A DNA stretch of 64,000 nucleotides from Verrucomicrobiota bacterium (GTDB lineage Bacteria; Verrucomicrobiota; Verrucomicrobiia; Verrucomicrobiales; DEV007), in assembly GCA_018970725.1 (NCBI GenBank), contig JAGWVU010000004.1:62001-126000 (forward strand), given 5' to 3'. Below the pieces are notes generated by a model that was given only the letters and a program-made list of their open reading frames with translations, was not told where the DNA came from and did no database searches. Positions within the stretch are counted from its first letter, which is position 1, and every line of letters begins with the position of its first letter. This document shows, one piece after another, positions 55,616 through 64,000 of the stretch. Both the position numbers and the translations under genes were made by a program.

Positions 55616-56605
55616 ATGGATCCGATCTCCAACCGATTCCCCCTCCGGCTGACCCTTGGCGCCTTTGCCGCGTGGTTCCTTGCCATCGCCGCCATCTGGC
55701 TGGTCACCCGCAACCTCGATGAGCATTCCGCTCCCGCGATCTTCCTCGGTCGGTTCCATATCCTGATCGTGCACGTGCCGATCGGTCTGCTTTGCGCCGC
55801 CCTGATTTTCGAGGTTCTCGGACTGACTTCCCTCTTCCCGCGGCTCTCGGATTCGGTGTTGCCCTGTCTCTGGCTCGGGGTGGCCGGGGCCATGGGAGCC
55901 ACGGTGGCCGGTTATCTCCTCATGGCCGGGGAACAGATCGAGGGCAAGGACATGACCCTGCACATGTGGACCGGTCTCGGTGTCGTCGTCCTCTCCACCC
56001 TCTGCCTCTGCGCAAAACTGGTCCGGGTCTCCCCGCTGGCGATGTCCGCCCTGCTGCTGGTGACGGTCGGGTTGACCGGGGCCTCAAGCCATTTCGGAGG
56101 CAACATGGTTCATGACAACGACTACCTCTCCGAATACGCTCCCGACCTGTTGAAACCGTTGTTGGGACATCCTGCGGAAAAGGAAGCTTCCGTTCCCAAC
56201 ATCCCGTTTGGGGAGTGGCCGATCTACGCGAGGATCGTGCAGCCGATTCTCGATGCCAAATGCACCGAGTGCCACGATGAAAACAAAGTGGAGGGAGGTC
56301 TGCGCATGGACTCGTTCGAAGCCCTGGCCGCCGGAGGTGATCTGGTGAAGGACGGCGATATTCCCGGTGAATTTGTTGCCGGAAAAGCCGACGAAAGTGA
56401 GATGATCCTCCGCGTCACCATGGACCCTTCCGAGGACGATTTCATGCCACCAGGCAAGCGGGAACATATGACTCCCGCGGAAATCGCCTTGGTCAGCTGG
56501 TGGATCAATCAAGGCGCGTCGCCCACCATGACCGTCGCCCAGGCCAAGCCGGATGCGTCCGTGACCCCGTTGCTGGACGAATTGAAATCCGGGCACGCCA
56601 AGTGA
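55616..56605 (+). CDS. DUF2231-like membrane domain fused to PSCyt1-type cytochrome c
   Basis: 329 residues. The N-terminal half has four membrane helices (about 14-33, 48-68, 82-104 and 115-150 region) with FHILIVHVPIGLLCAALIFE, the DUF2231 signature with conserved His. The C-terminal half (about 200-315) is a cytochrome c-like domain with one haem motif CTECHDENKVEGGLRMDSF and the axial Met region MPPGKREHMTPAE. It is likely a membrane-bound electron carrier facing the periplasm. It lies two genes upstream of the cytochrome c maturation pair resB-ccsA, which fits. Confidence 0.8.
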   Translation: MDPISNRFPLRLTLGAFAAWFLAIAAIWLVTRNLDEHSAPAIFLGRFHILIVHVPIGLLCAALIFEVLGLTSLFPRLSDSVLPCLWLGVAGAMGATVAGYLLMAGEQIEGKDMTLHMWTGLGVVVLSTLCLCAKLVRVSPLAMSALLLVTVGLTGASSHFGGNMVHDNDYLSEYAPDLLKPLLGHPAEKEASVPNIPFGEWPIYARIVQPILDAKCTECHDENKVEGGLRMDSFEALAAGGDLVKDGDIPGEFVAGKADESEMILRVTMDPSEDDFMPPGKREHMTPAEIALVSWWINQGASPTMTVAQAKPDASVTPLLDELKSGHAK

Positions 56606-56628
56606 TTGGTCCCCGCTCCCCCTTCCGC

Positions 56629-57258
56629 ATGATCCCCCGCCCCTTTACGTTTCTCCTCCCCGCCTGTTTTCTGGCAGCCTGTGGCCAGTCCAAACCGGAA
56701 CTCATCTCCCACACCCGCGAACTGACCGGGTCCGAACGCAAGCCAGTTCTGGATGCGCCCGCTTCCGAGCGTTTTCAATTCGCCATGCCCGCCCCGGCCC
56801 CACCCCAACCCGGGCCGGAAGCCGCCTCGGGACCGCGGCTCGCATGGGATACTCCGCCCGGCTGGAAAGAGACCCCGCACCCCATGCGGGACATCAGCCT
56901 CTCCTTCGGGGATGGCGGCGAATGCTCCGTGGTCCGCGCCGGGGGATCACTGGTGGACAACGTGAATCGCTGGCGCAAGCAGATGGGGCTGGAGGCCATC
57001 TCCGAAACCGAGGCCGCCGCCCTGCCCACGCGCAACCTCTTCGGAGGTCCCGGCGTTCTGGTCGAACTGGATGGCAGTTACCAGGCCATGGGGACCTCCG
57101 CCGCCACCCCGGGTTATCGCATGGTGGGAGTCATCCTCGCGGTGCCCTCGGCAGATTCCGCCATCTTTGTGAAAATGGTCGGGCCGCGCGATTTGGTGCA
57201 AGGGAATGAAGCGGCCTTTGAAGCGTTTTGTGATTCCCTCCGCATCGTCAACTCCTAA
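56629..57258 (+). CDS. Lipoprotein of unknown function
   Basis: 209 residues with a lipoprotein signal: MIPRPFTFLLPACFLAACGQ, lipobox LAAC with Cys at residue 18. A Pro/Ala-rich linker (about 45-65) precedes a compact domain (about 68-209) with WDTPPGWKETPHPMRDISLSFGDGGEC. This pattern resembles small periplasmic proteins found beside ResB/CcsA in Verrucomicrobia and Planctomycetes (from memory). The frame is open to 56500, overlapping the previous gene, but ATG 56629 is the natural start. resB follows after 9 bases, so it may be part of the cytochrome maturation transcript. Confidence 0.75.
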   Translation: MIPRPFTFLLPACFLAACGQSKPELISHTRELTGSERKPVLDAPASERFQFAMPAPAPPQPGPEAASGPRLAWDTPPGWKETPHPMRDISLSFGDGGECSVVRAGGSLVDNVNRWRKQMGLEAISETEAAALPTRNLFGGPGVLVELDGSYQAMGTSAATPGYRMVGVILAVPSADSAIFVKMVGPRDLVQGNEAAFEAFCDSLRIVNS

Positions 57259-57267
57259 ACCGTCCCC

Positions 57268-58500
57268 ATGGCCAAATCAAAAATCACCGCCCTGACGTGG
57301 GAGAACCTGCCGGAAGCCGGGCTCCGGCTCCTCACCTCGTTCGGCCTTGCCGCGGCGGTGCTCGCCCTGCTCACCCTCGTCACCCTCATGGGGACCCTGA
57401 ACCAAATCGAGGAGGGACTGATCGATTCCACCGCGAAGTATTTCGAGTCCGCCTGGATCGTTGACACCATCCCGCTCGGGAAGTTCACGGTCCCGGTGTT
57501 TCTCCCCGGCGGCTACCTTCTCCTGGCGATCCTCTTCTTCAACATCCTGGCCGGCACCATCTTGAAAATCCGGCGCAATTGGAAGGCGATCGGGCTCTAT
57601 GTCTCGCACATCGGCATCCTCATCCTGATCTTCAGCTCTTTCGTCACCCGGCATTTCGCTTGGGAGGGAAACATGGCGCTGCGCCCCGGCATGCAATCGT
57701 CCGAGGCCTTGCACTACCGCAACTGGCAGATCGAGATCCTGCCGGTAGACGCCGGGGGCCAGGCGACCCAGGCTCTGGTCATCCCGCACGGGGAATTGGA
57801 ATCGATCGGTTGGAAGGGGCAACGGACCTTCACCACGCCGGACCTCCCCTTTGATCTCCGGATCACCCACGCGGCGCGCAACGCCACGCCGATTCCGGTC
57901 TCCGCGCCGATGGCGGATCGCTCTGACTCCCCGGAAGTGGACGGGTTCAAGCTCCTCCAACTGCCGAAGGAAAAAGAGGCGGAGCGCAACTCGGCCGGAT
58001 TTTGCGCCGAGTTCATTCCGAAAAACGGCGACCCCTCCATCCCGGCGATCCTCTGGGCGCACATCGGCGGCAACTTTGCCCCGGTCAAACCGTTCACCCT
58101 GCGGACCGGGGGCAAAACCTTCGCCGTTCAAGTGGTGCGCGAACGGATGGCCATCCCCTTCACCATCCGGCTCGACCAGTTCCTCTTCGAGAAATACGCG
58201 GGTGTGATGACGGCGAAGAATTACCAGAGCAACATCACCAAACTCGAGGACGGGCGGGAGGAGAAGCTCGAGGTCAAGATGAACGAACCATTCCGCCATC
58301 GGGGTTACACCTTCTTCCAAGCCAGCTTCGGTCCGCCCGATGCGGGGCCGGACGACGAGCTTTACACGGTGTTCACGGTCTGGCGGAATCCGTCGGACCA
58401 CTGGCCGCTCATTTCCCTCGTGGTGACTTTCGCCGGTCTTCTGGCCCACATGGGCTGGAAATTGGCCGAGCACCTCCGCCGTTCCACCCGCACCGCCTGA
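57268..58500 (+). CDS. resB: Cytochrome c biogenesis protein ResB-like
   Basis: 410 residues with hydrophobic helices at about 17-38, 71-97, 108-128 and near the C-terminus (about 372-395). The large periplasmic region (about 130-365) contains FRHRGYTFFQASFGPPD, typical of ResB/Ccs1. ResB and CcsA together transfer haem to apocytochromes in System II. The N-terminal RLLTSFGLAAAVLALLTLVTLMGTLNQ is a clear ResB start. It ends 7 bases before ccsA; this is a divergent, short variant of the family (Bacillus ResB is about 540 residues). Confidence 0.87.
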   Translation: MAKSKITALTWENLPEAGLRLLTSFGLAAAVLALLTLVTLMGTLNQIEEGLIDSTAKYFESAWIVDTIPLGKFTVPVFLPGGYLLLAILFFNILAGTILKIRRNWKAIGLYVSHIGILILIFSSFVTRHFAWEGNMALRPGMQSSEALHYRNWQIEILPVDAGGQATQALVIPHGELESIGWKGQRTFTTPDLPFDLRITHAARNATPIPVSAPMADRSDSPEVDGFKLLQLPKEKEAERNSAGFCAEFIPKNGDPSIPAILWAHIGGNFAPVKPFTLRTGGKTFAVQVVRERMAIPFTIRLDQFLFEKYAGVMTAKNYQSNITKLEDGREEKLEVKMNEPFRHRGYTFFQASFGPPDAGPDDELYTVFTVWRNPSDHWPLISLVVTFAGLLAHMGWKLAEHLRRSTRTA

Positions 58501-58507
58501 GCTTACC

Positions 58508-60445
58508 ATGAACCGATTCTCCATCGTCCCCCTGCTGGTTGCGCTTTGTGGCATCGCCAACGCGGACTACAAACCATGGCCCGAACAGGCCGTCACTTCC
58601 TTTTCCAGAATCCCGGTCCTCTCGGAGGGGCGCGTCAAGCCGCTGCAGACCGTGGCCTATTACGCGCTGCTGGAATTACAAGGCCGCACCTCCCTGAAAA
58701 CAAAAATCGACGGCCGGAACGTCAAGCTGAGCGCTTCCGAATGGCTCATGGACGCCATCTTCCGCCCGGAATTCTCCAAGGACTACCCCGTCTTCCTCGT
58801 GGATGACACCGCGGCGGTCCGTTCGATCGGCATCGACCAGAGCGGCAAGCGCAAGCGGGATCGCTTCACTTACAACGAGCTGCTTCCGGGCCGTTCCCAA
58901 CTGGCGAACCTCGCGGCTTCCTTCGCCCAAAAAAAGGGCCGTGAGGAGAAGCTCACGTCCTTGGAGGAGCAGGTCTTGATTCTGGGCGGCAAGGTCAACG
59001 ATTACGAAATGCTGGTCGCCGGAATCGCCCCGGCCCAACCCTCCCGGTTGATCAACACCTCCATGCTTCCTCCAGACATGTCGGAGCTCGCCTCCCGCAT
59101 GAAACTTGGCGAGTTCCTCGGGATGGCCCCCAAACTTCCGGTGGAGGCGATCGAGGCCATGATGCAACGGGACCGGAACCAAATGACGGAGGACGAGCGC
59201 CAGGTGCTCACCGCGATGATGCTGGTCTACTTCTTCCACAAGACCGGGACCGCACTCACCCTGTTCCCTCCGCCGGACCCGTCCCGCGCCGAATGGATGT
59301 CGCTCGGCGAAATGATCGGCAACGCGATCGGCAGGGAGAAGACGGAGCGCACCTGGGAACTGGAACGTCTCGCGCTCGTGGAAAAGGTGGCCGGGAGCAC
59401 GGGAGACCCGGCGGCTTTTTCCAATGCCATGGAAGCCCTGCGGGCCCGGATCCAGGCGGATGCCGCCGCGCGCAGGGAGGCCGGACAGATCGACACCGAG
59501 ATCAAGCTCTACAATGGAAAGTATCTCGATAACGCCAAGGTGTTCTTCATCGCCGCCTTCTTCTTCGTGGTGCTGATGTGGCTCGGGCCGATGTCCACTC
59601 CCGGCAAGGTGTTCACCGCGCTGGCGATCTGGTCAGGGATCGCCGGTTTCCTCAGCCTGGTCGCCGGCATGTTGCTGCGCAGCCAGATCCGCGGCTGGGC
59701 GCCGATCACCAACCTCTACGAGACCTTCCTCTTCATCAGTGCGTCCGCCTTCGTCTTCGGCCTCTTGTTCGAGCGGTCCAACCGGCAGCGGATCGCCCTC
59801 TCGGCCGGCATCTTCGTCCCCACCCTCTGCCTCATCCTTTCCGGACAATTCCTCCTCATTTCCCCCGAGGACACCCTGCCTCCGCTGGTGGCGGTGCTCC
59901 GGAGCAATTTCTGGCTCACGACCCATGTCATCACGGTGACCCTGGGATATTCCGCCGGACTGCTGGCCGCCGTGATCGCCTCCATCTGGATTGTGGCCCG
60001 TTTTTTCCGGATCGCCGAAAACCGGCGCGACGTCTACCGGGACGCCACCAAGATGACCTATGGCATCATCCTGTTCTCCCTGCTTTTTTCCCTTGTGGGC
60101 ACCGTGCTCGGGGGAATCTGGGCGAACTACAGCTGGGGCCGTTTCTGGGGATGGGACCCCAAGGAAAACGGCGCGCTCATGATCGTGCTGTGGACCTTGG
60201 TGATCCTCCATGCCCGTCTTGGAGGCTACATCCGCGACATCGGGCTCCACGTCATGGCGGTGATCCAAGGCATCATCATCTCGTTCTCCTGGTTCGGGGT
60301 GAATGCGATGGGTGTCGGTCTCCACAGCTACGGATTCATCGCCGGCATCTGGACAGCGCTGGGGATCGCCTGGGGAGTCATGGCCCTGATCATCGGCATG
60401 GCCACCCGGCTCAAACTCCGCGAGATGCCCCCTGCTGCAGCCTGA
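58508..60445 (+). CDS. ccsA: Cytochrome c biogenesis protein CcsA with N-terminal extension
   Basis: 645 residues. An exported segment comes first (Sec signal about 1-19, then a soluble part of about 320 residues). The CcsA/ResC membrane domain follows (about 340-640). The haem-binding WWD motif is visible as WGRFWGWDPKENGALMIVLW (about 544-563); conserved His residues lie in TTHVITVTLGY (about 474-484) and LHSYGF (about 606-611). It shuttles haem to the periplasm and attaches it to CxxCH proteins with ResB. Typical CcsA has 300-350 residues; the extension resembles the fused form used in Bacteroidetes and Verrucomicrobia, where the ResB-like part is partly joined. Confidence 0.9.
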   Translation: MNRFSIVPLLVALCGIANADYKPWPEQAVTSFSRIPVLSEGRVKPLQTVAYYALLELQGRTSLKTKIDGRNVKLSASEWLMDAIFRPEFSKDYPVFLVDDTAAVRSIGIDQSGKRKRDRFTYNELLPGRSQLANLAASFAQKKGREEKLTSLEEQVLILGGKVNDYEMLVAGIAPAQPSRLINTSMLPPDMSELASRMKLGEFLGMAPKLPVEAIEAMMQRDRNQMTEDERQVLTAMMLVYFFHKTGTALTLFPPPDPSRAEWMSLGEMIGNAIGREKTERTWELERLALVEKVAGSTGDPAAFSNAMEALRARIQADAAARREAGQIDTEIKLYNGKYLDNAKVFFIAAFFFVVLMWLGPMSTPGKVFTALAIWSGIAGFLSLVAGMLLRSQIRGWAPITNLYETFLFISASAFVFGLLFERSNRQRIALSAGIFVPTLCLILSGQFLLISPEDTLPPLVAVLRSNFWLTTHVITVTLGYSAGLLAAVIASIWIVARFFRIAENRRDVYRDATKMTYGIILFSLLFSLVGTVLGGIWANYSWGRFWGWDPKENGALMIVLWTLVILHARLGGYIRDIGLHVMAVIQGIIISFSWFGVNAMGVGLHSYGFIAGIWTALGIAWGVMALIIGMATRLKLREMPPAAA

Positions 60446-60454
60446 TCAACCGCC

Positions 60455-60697
60455 ATGCCCAAGTGCGACGTCAGCCGGATCCACGGCAAAATCCAATTCG
60501 TCACCTCGTTCCCCGACTACAAGGTGGAAGTGGTCTCCTCCTTCCCGGACCTCAAGGTGCAACTGGTGAACGCCTTTCCGGACAGTCCCGGAAAATGGCA
60601 GATCGTGGACTCGTTTCCCGACTTCAAGATCCAGATCGTCACCGCGTTTCCCGATTTTAAGATCCAATATGTGACCGCCTTCCCCGGCCCGGCGTAA
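60455..60697 (+). CDS. 80-residue protein of six 11-residue FPD repeats
   Basis: After an 11-residue lead (MPKCDVSRIHG) the whole chain is a repeat: units begin at residues 12, 23, 34, 47, 58 and 69. The consensus is K-(I/V/W)-Q-x-V-x-(S/A)-F-P-D-aromatic. Unit 3 carries a two-residue insertion (SPG end), and the last unit ends FPGPA. No signal peptide or membrane helix exists. The alternation of hydrophobic and polar residues indicates short beta-strands stacking with Phe-Pro turns. From memory, very similar small FPD-repeat proteins occur in several phyla without known function. They may relate to the knotted septoil-knot (DUF6150-like) family, which I could not check. It starts 9 bases after ccsA. 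Confidence 0.75.
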   Translation: MPKCDVSRIHGKIQFVTSFPDYKVEVVSSFPDLKVQLVNAFPDSPGKWQIVDSFPDFKIQIVTAFPDFKIQYVTAFPGPA

Positions 60698-60739
60698 CCC
60701 CGGCATTGACTCCGGCGGCACCGGCCGCATGATGGAGGC

Positions 60740-61801
60740 TTGGAAACAAGCTCCCAACAGTTCGCCAGTGACAACTACGCCGGGATCTGCCCGGAGGCTT
60801 GGGCCGCTTTGGAATCGGCCCGCCACGGTCACGCCCCCGCCTACGGTGACGACCCTTGGACCGCCCGCGCCAGTGATCTCCTGCGGGAAATCTTCGAGAC
60901 CGACTGCGAGGTCTTTTTCACCTTCAACGGCACGGCCGCCAACTCCCTGGCCCTGGCCTCGCTCTGCCAGTCCTACCACAGCATCCTCTGCAGCCAGGTC
61001 GCGCACGTCGAGACCGACGAATGTGGCGCCCCCGAATTTTTCTCCAACGGCACAAAGATCCTCCTTTTGCCGACCGATGGGGGCAAGATCCGGGCCGGGT
61101 CGATCGGGGAGACGGTCTCGCGCCGTCAGGACCTTCACTTTCCCAAGCCGCGCGCGATCAGCCTCACGCAGGCCACCGAAACTGGCACCATCTACCAGCC
61201 CGCGGAACTGGGGACCATCGCAGAGGCGGCGCGACGTTACGGCCTCAGCGTCCACATGGACGGTGCGCGCTTTGCCAATGCCGCGGCCTCGCTGGGCCGG
61301 GCGCCCCGGGAGTTCACTTGGGAGGCCGGAGTGGATGTCCTCTGTTTCGGCGGCACCAAGATGGGGCTTCCGGTGGGCGAAGCCGTCGTCTTCTTCCGCA
61401 AGGCGTTGGCCGCGGAATTCGCCTACCGCTGCAAACAGGCCGGGCAACTCGCTTCCAAGATGCGGTTCCTCGCCGCCCCGTGGGTCGGCATGCTGGAGAA
61501 CGGCGCCTGGCTCCGGCACGCCGCTCATGCCAACGCAATGGCGGAACGCCTTTTCCAAGGCCTCTCCACCCTGCCCGCCATCCGCGTGGTCTATCCCCGG
61601 CAGGCCAATTCCGTCTTCCTCGACCTCTCTCCGGATGTCGCCACGGCCCTTCGCGGGCTCGGTTGGAGATTCTACAATTTCATCGGGGACTCGGGATGCC
61701 GGTTCATGTGCGCTTGGGATACGGAGCCCGCCACCGTCGACCGATTGCTCGCGGATTTCCACCGGGTAACCGCCGCGGCCCCTCCGGCGTCCTCCCATTA
61801 G
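60740..61801 (+). CDS. ltaE: Low-specificity L-threonine aldolase/beta-eliminating lyase
   Basis: 353 residues of the fold-type I PLP family: FASDNYAGICPEAW (about residues 8-21), FFTFNGTAANSLALASL (about 59-75), VHMDGARFANAAASLG (about 170-185, Asp-Ala-Arg region), the PLP-lysine in CFGGTKMGLPVGEAVVFF (about 203-220) and a C-terminal domain. It should cleave L-threonine or allo-threonine to glycine and acetaldehyde. No in-frame ATG exists near the N-terminus. The best start is TTG 60740, though GGAGG (60734-60738) sits only 1 base before it and is too close for a normal ribosome site. Confidence 0.88.
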   Translation: METSSQQFASDNYAGICPEAWAALESARHGHAPAYGDDPWTARASDLLREIFETDCEVFFTFNGTAANSLALASLCQSYHSILCSQVAHVETDECGAPEFFSNGTKILLLPTDGGKIRAGSIGETVSRRQDLHFPKPRAISLTQATETGTIYQPAELGTIAEAARRYGLSVHMDGARFANAAASLGRAPREFTWEAGVDVLCFGGTKMGLPVGEAVVFFRKALAAEFAYRCKQAGQLASKMRFLAAPWVGMLENGAWLRHAAHANAMAERLFQGLSTLPAIRVVYPRQANSVFLDLSPDVATALRGLGWRFYNFIGDSGCRFMCAWDTEPATVDRLLADFHRVTAAAPPASSH

Positions 61802-61815
61802 CCTCCCACTCCCCG

Positions 61816-63696
61816 ATGCGCCGAGGAATCCGATTTCGCACCAAGCTGATTCTGGCCATGATGGTCTCCACCCTCGGAGTAGCGGGCCTCCTCATTGTTT
61901 TCACCGGGCAACGCTCCACCGCCCGGGAGACCCGGAGGTTCTCCGAGAGATTCGCCCGGCAGGTCGATTATCTCCGCTCCACCCGCAAGGAGCGGGCCGA
62001 TATCATCCTCCGCATCAGTCGCGAGTTCGCCGCCTCCAAGATCGTGGTCGCTGCCCTGCGGGACGGCGTGGCGCCACCCCCGGGTTTTCCTTGGAAGGAT
62101 CTGGCGGAGCGGGCCCGGAACAGTCCGCAGCGCGGCTATCCCGGTTTCGAGGGCGGGTTCGGGGATTTCAACGCGATCCGGCTTCTGCTGGCCGGACCGG
62201 CCACCTTGGTGGCGTTGATGGACATCGATGGCACGGTGCGCAATTTGAGCCCCGGGATGGCCCCGCAACGCTCCTCCCGCCGGGCGGCGGAGACGGACGA
62301 GGAGATCCGGGCGCTCGTCGAGAGGATCCGGAACGATACCAGCCAACAGATCGGCTATATCGCGATCGATGACAGCACCGGAAAGCCGATCGCCAAGGAA
62401 GTCGCTTTCACCGCGGTGCGAGATCCGAAGAACGGCAAGATCTTGGGCGCTCTCATCATGGGCCTTCCAGCGATCACCACCGCCGAAGCGATGTTGGAAA
62501 AATTCGGCGAGGCGGAGGAAGGCGAGAGCGTGGCGGAATCCGCGATCCTGCTGAATGGAACGCTTTACCCCGCCGGACCGCCGCCTCCCTACCTGAAATC
62601 ACTGGCCGCCGCCACGACCCGGCAGATCAACACGAAAATGGCGCGGACTGGCAAAATCCCTGCGGAAGGCCAGTTTACGACCCGGCTCGAAGGGGAAACC
62701 TGCAGTGTCCATTTCAGCCTGCTGAATCCCGATTCCGCCCTGCCGAAAGCCTGGCAAATCTCCACGTTCCGCCTTGGGAAACTCGAGGAGGAACTCGAGA
62801 CCATGCACCAATCGGCGGTGGCGGTCAGCCTGGTCGCCTTGGCGCTGAGCTTCCTCATGGCCCTGATTCTCTCCCGGAGTCTGTCGGGTCCGGTCCGCGC
62901 CCTTACCTCCGCCGCGAGTGCCATCGGCGAGGGCAATTTCAAGGCCCGCGTTCCGGTACGTTCGCGCGATGAACTTGGCGAACTGTCGGAATCCTTCAAC
63001 CGGATGGCGGAGGAACTGGCGGTCAAGGAACACTACCGGGAACTTCTCGTGAAGGTCAGCGACGAGGCGGTGGCCCAAGCCATGATCAGCGGCGGACTGG
63101 ACCTTGAGCTGGGCGGTGAGCTGAAGGAGGCCACCATTCTCTTCTGCGATATCCGCGGCTTCACCGCGCTCACCGAGAGCATGTCTCCCTGCGAGGTCAT
63201 CGCTATCCTCAACGAGCACATGACCGCCATGACGGTGGTAACCCGGGAGCACCACGGCGTCGTGGACAAGTTCATCGGGGACGCCATCATGGGCGTTTTC
63301 GGCTGTCTCAAAAGCTACGGGAACGACGCCGCGCACGCTGCCGGCTGCGCCCTGCGGATGATCGCCGAGCGCGACCGGCTCAACCGGGACTCCCCGTTTC
63401 CGCTCAGCATCGGCATCGGCCTGGCCACCGGCCAGGTCGTGGCCGGCTGCATGGGATCCAACGACCGTTTGAATTACACGGTGCTTGGTTCCCGCGTCAA
63501 TCTTGCCGCCCGCCTCGCCTCCCGCGCCGGCAACATGGAGATCCTCATCGATGAAACCACGTTGGAGCATCTCGATGGATCCTTCACCGCCGAGCCCTTG
63601 GGACCGATCGACCTGCGCGGCTTCGCCTCCACCCAACCGGCTTTCAAACTGTTGCCCCCCGGCGCGGTATCCGGGGCCGTCGTCGTCCGTTCCTGA
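61816..63696 (+). CDS. Membrane class III adenylate/guanylate cyclase with HAMP
   Basis: 626 residues: TM1 (about 11-31), a periplasmic sensor region of about 300 residues (32-330; NGKILGALIMGLPAIT suggests a cache-type domain), TM2 (about 333-354), HAMP (about 355-408, with RSRDELGELSESFNRM) and the catalytic domain (about 430-610). The first metal Asp is in LFCDIRGFTALTES, the second in VDKFIGDAIMGVFG, and transition-state residues are in NYTVLGSRVNLAARL (Asn-xxx-Arg). It should make a cyclic nucleotide in response to a periplasmic signal. ATG 61816 follows the aldolase stop by 14 bases; longer upstream open frames are shadows. Confidence 0.92.
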   Translation: MRRGIRFRTKLILAMMVSTLGVAGLLIVFTGQRSTARETRRFSERFARQVDYLRSTRKERADIILRISREFAASKIVVAALRDGVAPPPGFPWKDLAERARNSPQRGYPGFEGGFGDFNAIRLLLAGPATLVALMDIDGTVRNLSPGMAPQRSSRRAAETDEEIRALVERIRNDTSQQIGYIAIDDSTGKPIAKEVAFTAVRDPKNGKILGALIMGLPAITTAEAMLEKFGEAEEGESVAESAILLNGTLYPAGPPPPYLKSLAAATTRQINTKMARTGKIPAEGQFTTRLEGETCSVHFSLLNPDSALPKAWQISTFRLGKLEEELETMHQSAVAVSLVALALSFLMALILSRSLSGPVRALTSAASAIGEGNFKARVPVRSRDELGELSESFNRMAEELAVKEHYRELLVKVSDEAVAQAMISGGLDLELGGELKEATILFCDIRGFTALTESMSPCEVIAILNEHMTAMTVVTREHHGVVDKFIGDAIMGVFGCLKSYGNDAAHAAGCALRMIAERDRLNRDSPFPLSIGIGLATGQVVAGCMGSNDRLNYTVLGSRVNLAARLASRAGNMEILIDETTLEHLDGSFTAEPLGPIDLRGFASTQPAFKLLPPGAVSGAVVVRS

Positions 63697-63773
63697 CCGA
63701 TTCCCCCTCCGGACTTTCCGGTGATCTGAAATTCGGGCTGGACCAAACGGCCCGTTGACTGGAAACTGGACCC

Positions 63774-64000
63774 ATGGGTCTGCGCTATTTCCTGATCAGC
63801 ACGTTGACCGGTCTCGCCCTTTTCGGGGGAGCCGCTTGTTCCAAGCAGCAAGAGGAAGAACCGGTGGAGACGCCGAAGCCACCGGCCATCGATGTCACCC
63901 GGGCCCAACCCTACCAGACCAAGGACGCCGAACTCAACGCCGCCATGCAGGAGGCGAGGAATTCCCTCCCCGCGTTCGTGGCCGAATCCATGAACAACGA
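63774..64000 (+). CDS. Start of a lipoprotein, DUF2314-like (cut by window edge)
   Basis: 75 codons are visible. The start MGLRYFLISTLTGLALFGGAACSKQ is a lipoprotein signal, with lipobox GAAC and Cys at residue 22. An acidic/Pro linker follows (EEEPVETPKPPAI). The sequence KDAELNAAMQEARNSLPAF near the edge resembles the opening of DUF2314 (conserved A-x-EAR-x-LP-F pattern). The remainder lies outside the window. The 77 bases between the cyclase stop and this start hold nothing recognisable. Confidence 0.6.
   Translation, partial: MGLRYFLISTLTGLALFGGAACSKQQEEEPVETPKPPAIDVTRAQPYQTKDAELNAAMQEARNSLPAFVAESMNN

Overview
The window is a GC-rich, gene-dense bacterial chromosome segment. It looks like a Gram-negative of the Planctomycetes-Verrucomicrobia-Chlamydiae group, most likely Verrucomicrobiota. 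Evidence: DUF1501 proteins next to a DUF1549/DUF1553 cytochrome-type protein (46.5-49.0 kb), a complete Tol-Pal envelope system, a System II (ResB/CcsA) cytochrome c maturation pair, several Tat-type secretion signals, and few Shine-Dalgarno sequences. The lineage is inferred from gene content; no rRNA gene is present. I see no insertion sequence, prophage, CRISPR array or plasmid function. Codon use and base composition look even, so this reads as a native chromosomal region.

Layout. 0-4.5 kb (minus): tolQ-tolR-tolA-tolB-pal plus the start of a small membrane protein. 4.7-7.2 kb: recO, then prfB (release factor 2, with the programmed +1 frameshift site) and trmD. 7.2-17.1 kb: a phosphate island with phoU, a PlcP-like metallophosphoesterase, an Agt-like lipid glycosyltransferase and pstB1 on the minus strand, and pstS-pstC-pstA-pstB2 on the plus strand. 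PstC and PstA carry very large periplasmic insertions. 17.1-23.1 kb: aspartate aminotransferase, prmA, tRNA-Gly, trpC, a KynB-type cyclase, a secreted alpha/beta hydrolase and a small membrane protein. 23.1-31.3 kb: an orphan Wzz/BY-kinase-like protein, divergent from a tightly overlapping set (PaaK-like ligase, LolD-like ATPase, 1089-residue FtsX-type permease, exported LamG-like protein, PpnP).

31.3-38.5 kb: P-type cation ATPase coupled to a D-2-hydroxyacid dehydrogenase, then a Tat-exported superoxide dismutase coupled to a GT87-like membrane protein and a UGM-like FAD oxidoreductase. 38.6-49.5 kb: a 1251-residue alpha/beta-hydrolase/membrane/14xWD40 protein, an NHL protein, tandem DUF1501 paralogues, the DUF1549/DUF1553 partner and a small Cys-rich exported protein. 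49.8-54.2 kb: ECF-type sigma factor with a membrane partner, xylose isomerase, site-2 protease family protein, a DUF1232-like protein and an outer-membrane barrel. 54.3-64 kb: initiator tRNA with a strong terminator, pheA, a DUF2231-cytochrome c protein, a lipoprotein, resB, ccsA, an 80-residue protein built from six 11-residue repeats, a threonine aldolase, a membrane class III nucleotide cyclase and the start of a DUF2314-like lipoprotein.

The most interesting items are: the plcP-agt pair embedded in the Pst/PhoU locus, which suggests phosphate-starvation membrane lipid remodelling; the 11-residue FPD-repeat miniprotein behind ccsA; the hydrolase/WD40 fusion; and the enlarged PstC/PstA permeases. 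Only start sites supported by context are used; several genes have shorter starts than their longest open frame, as noted in the entries.
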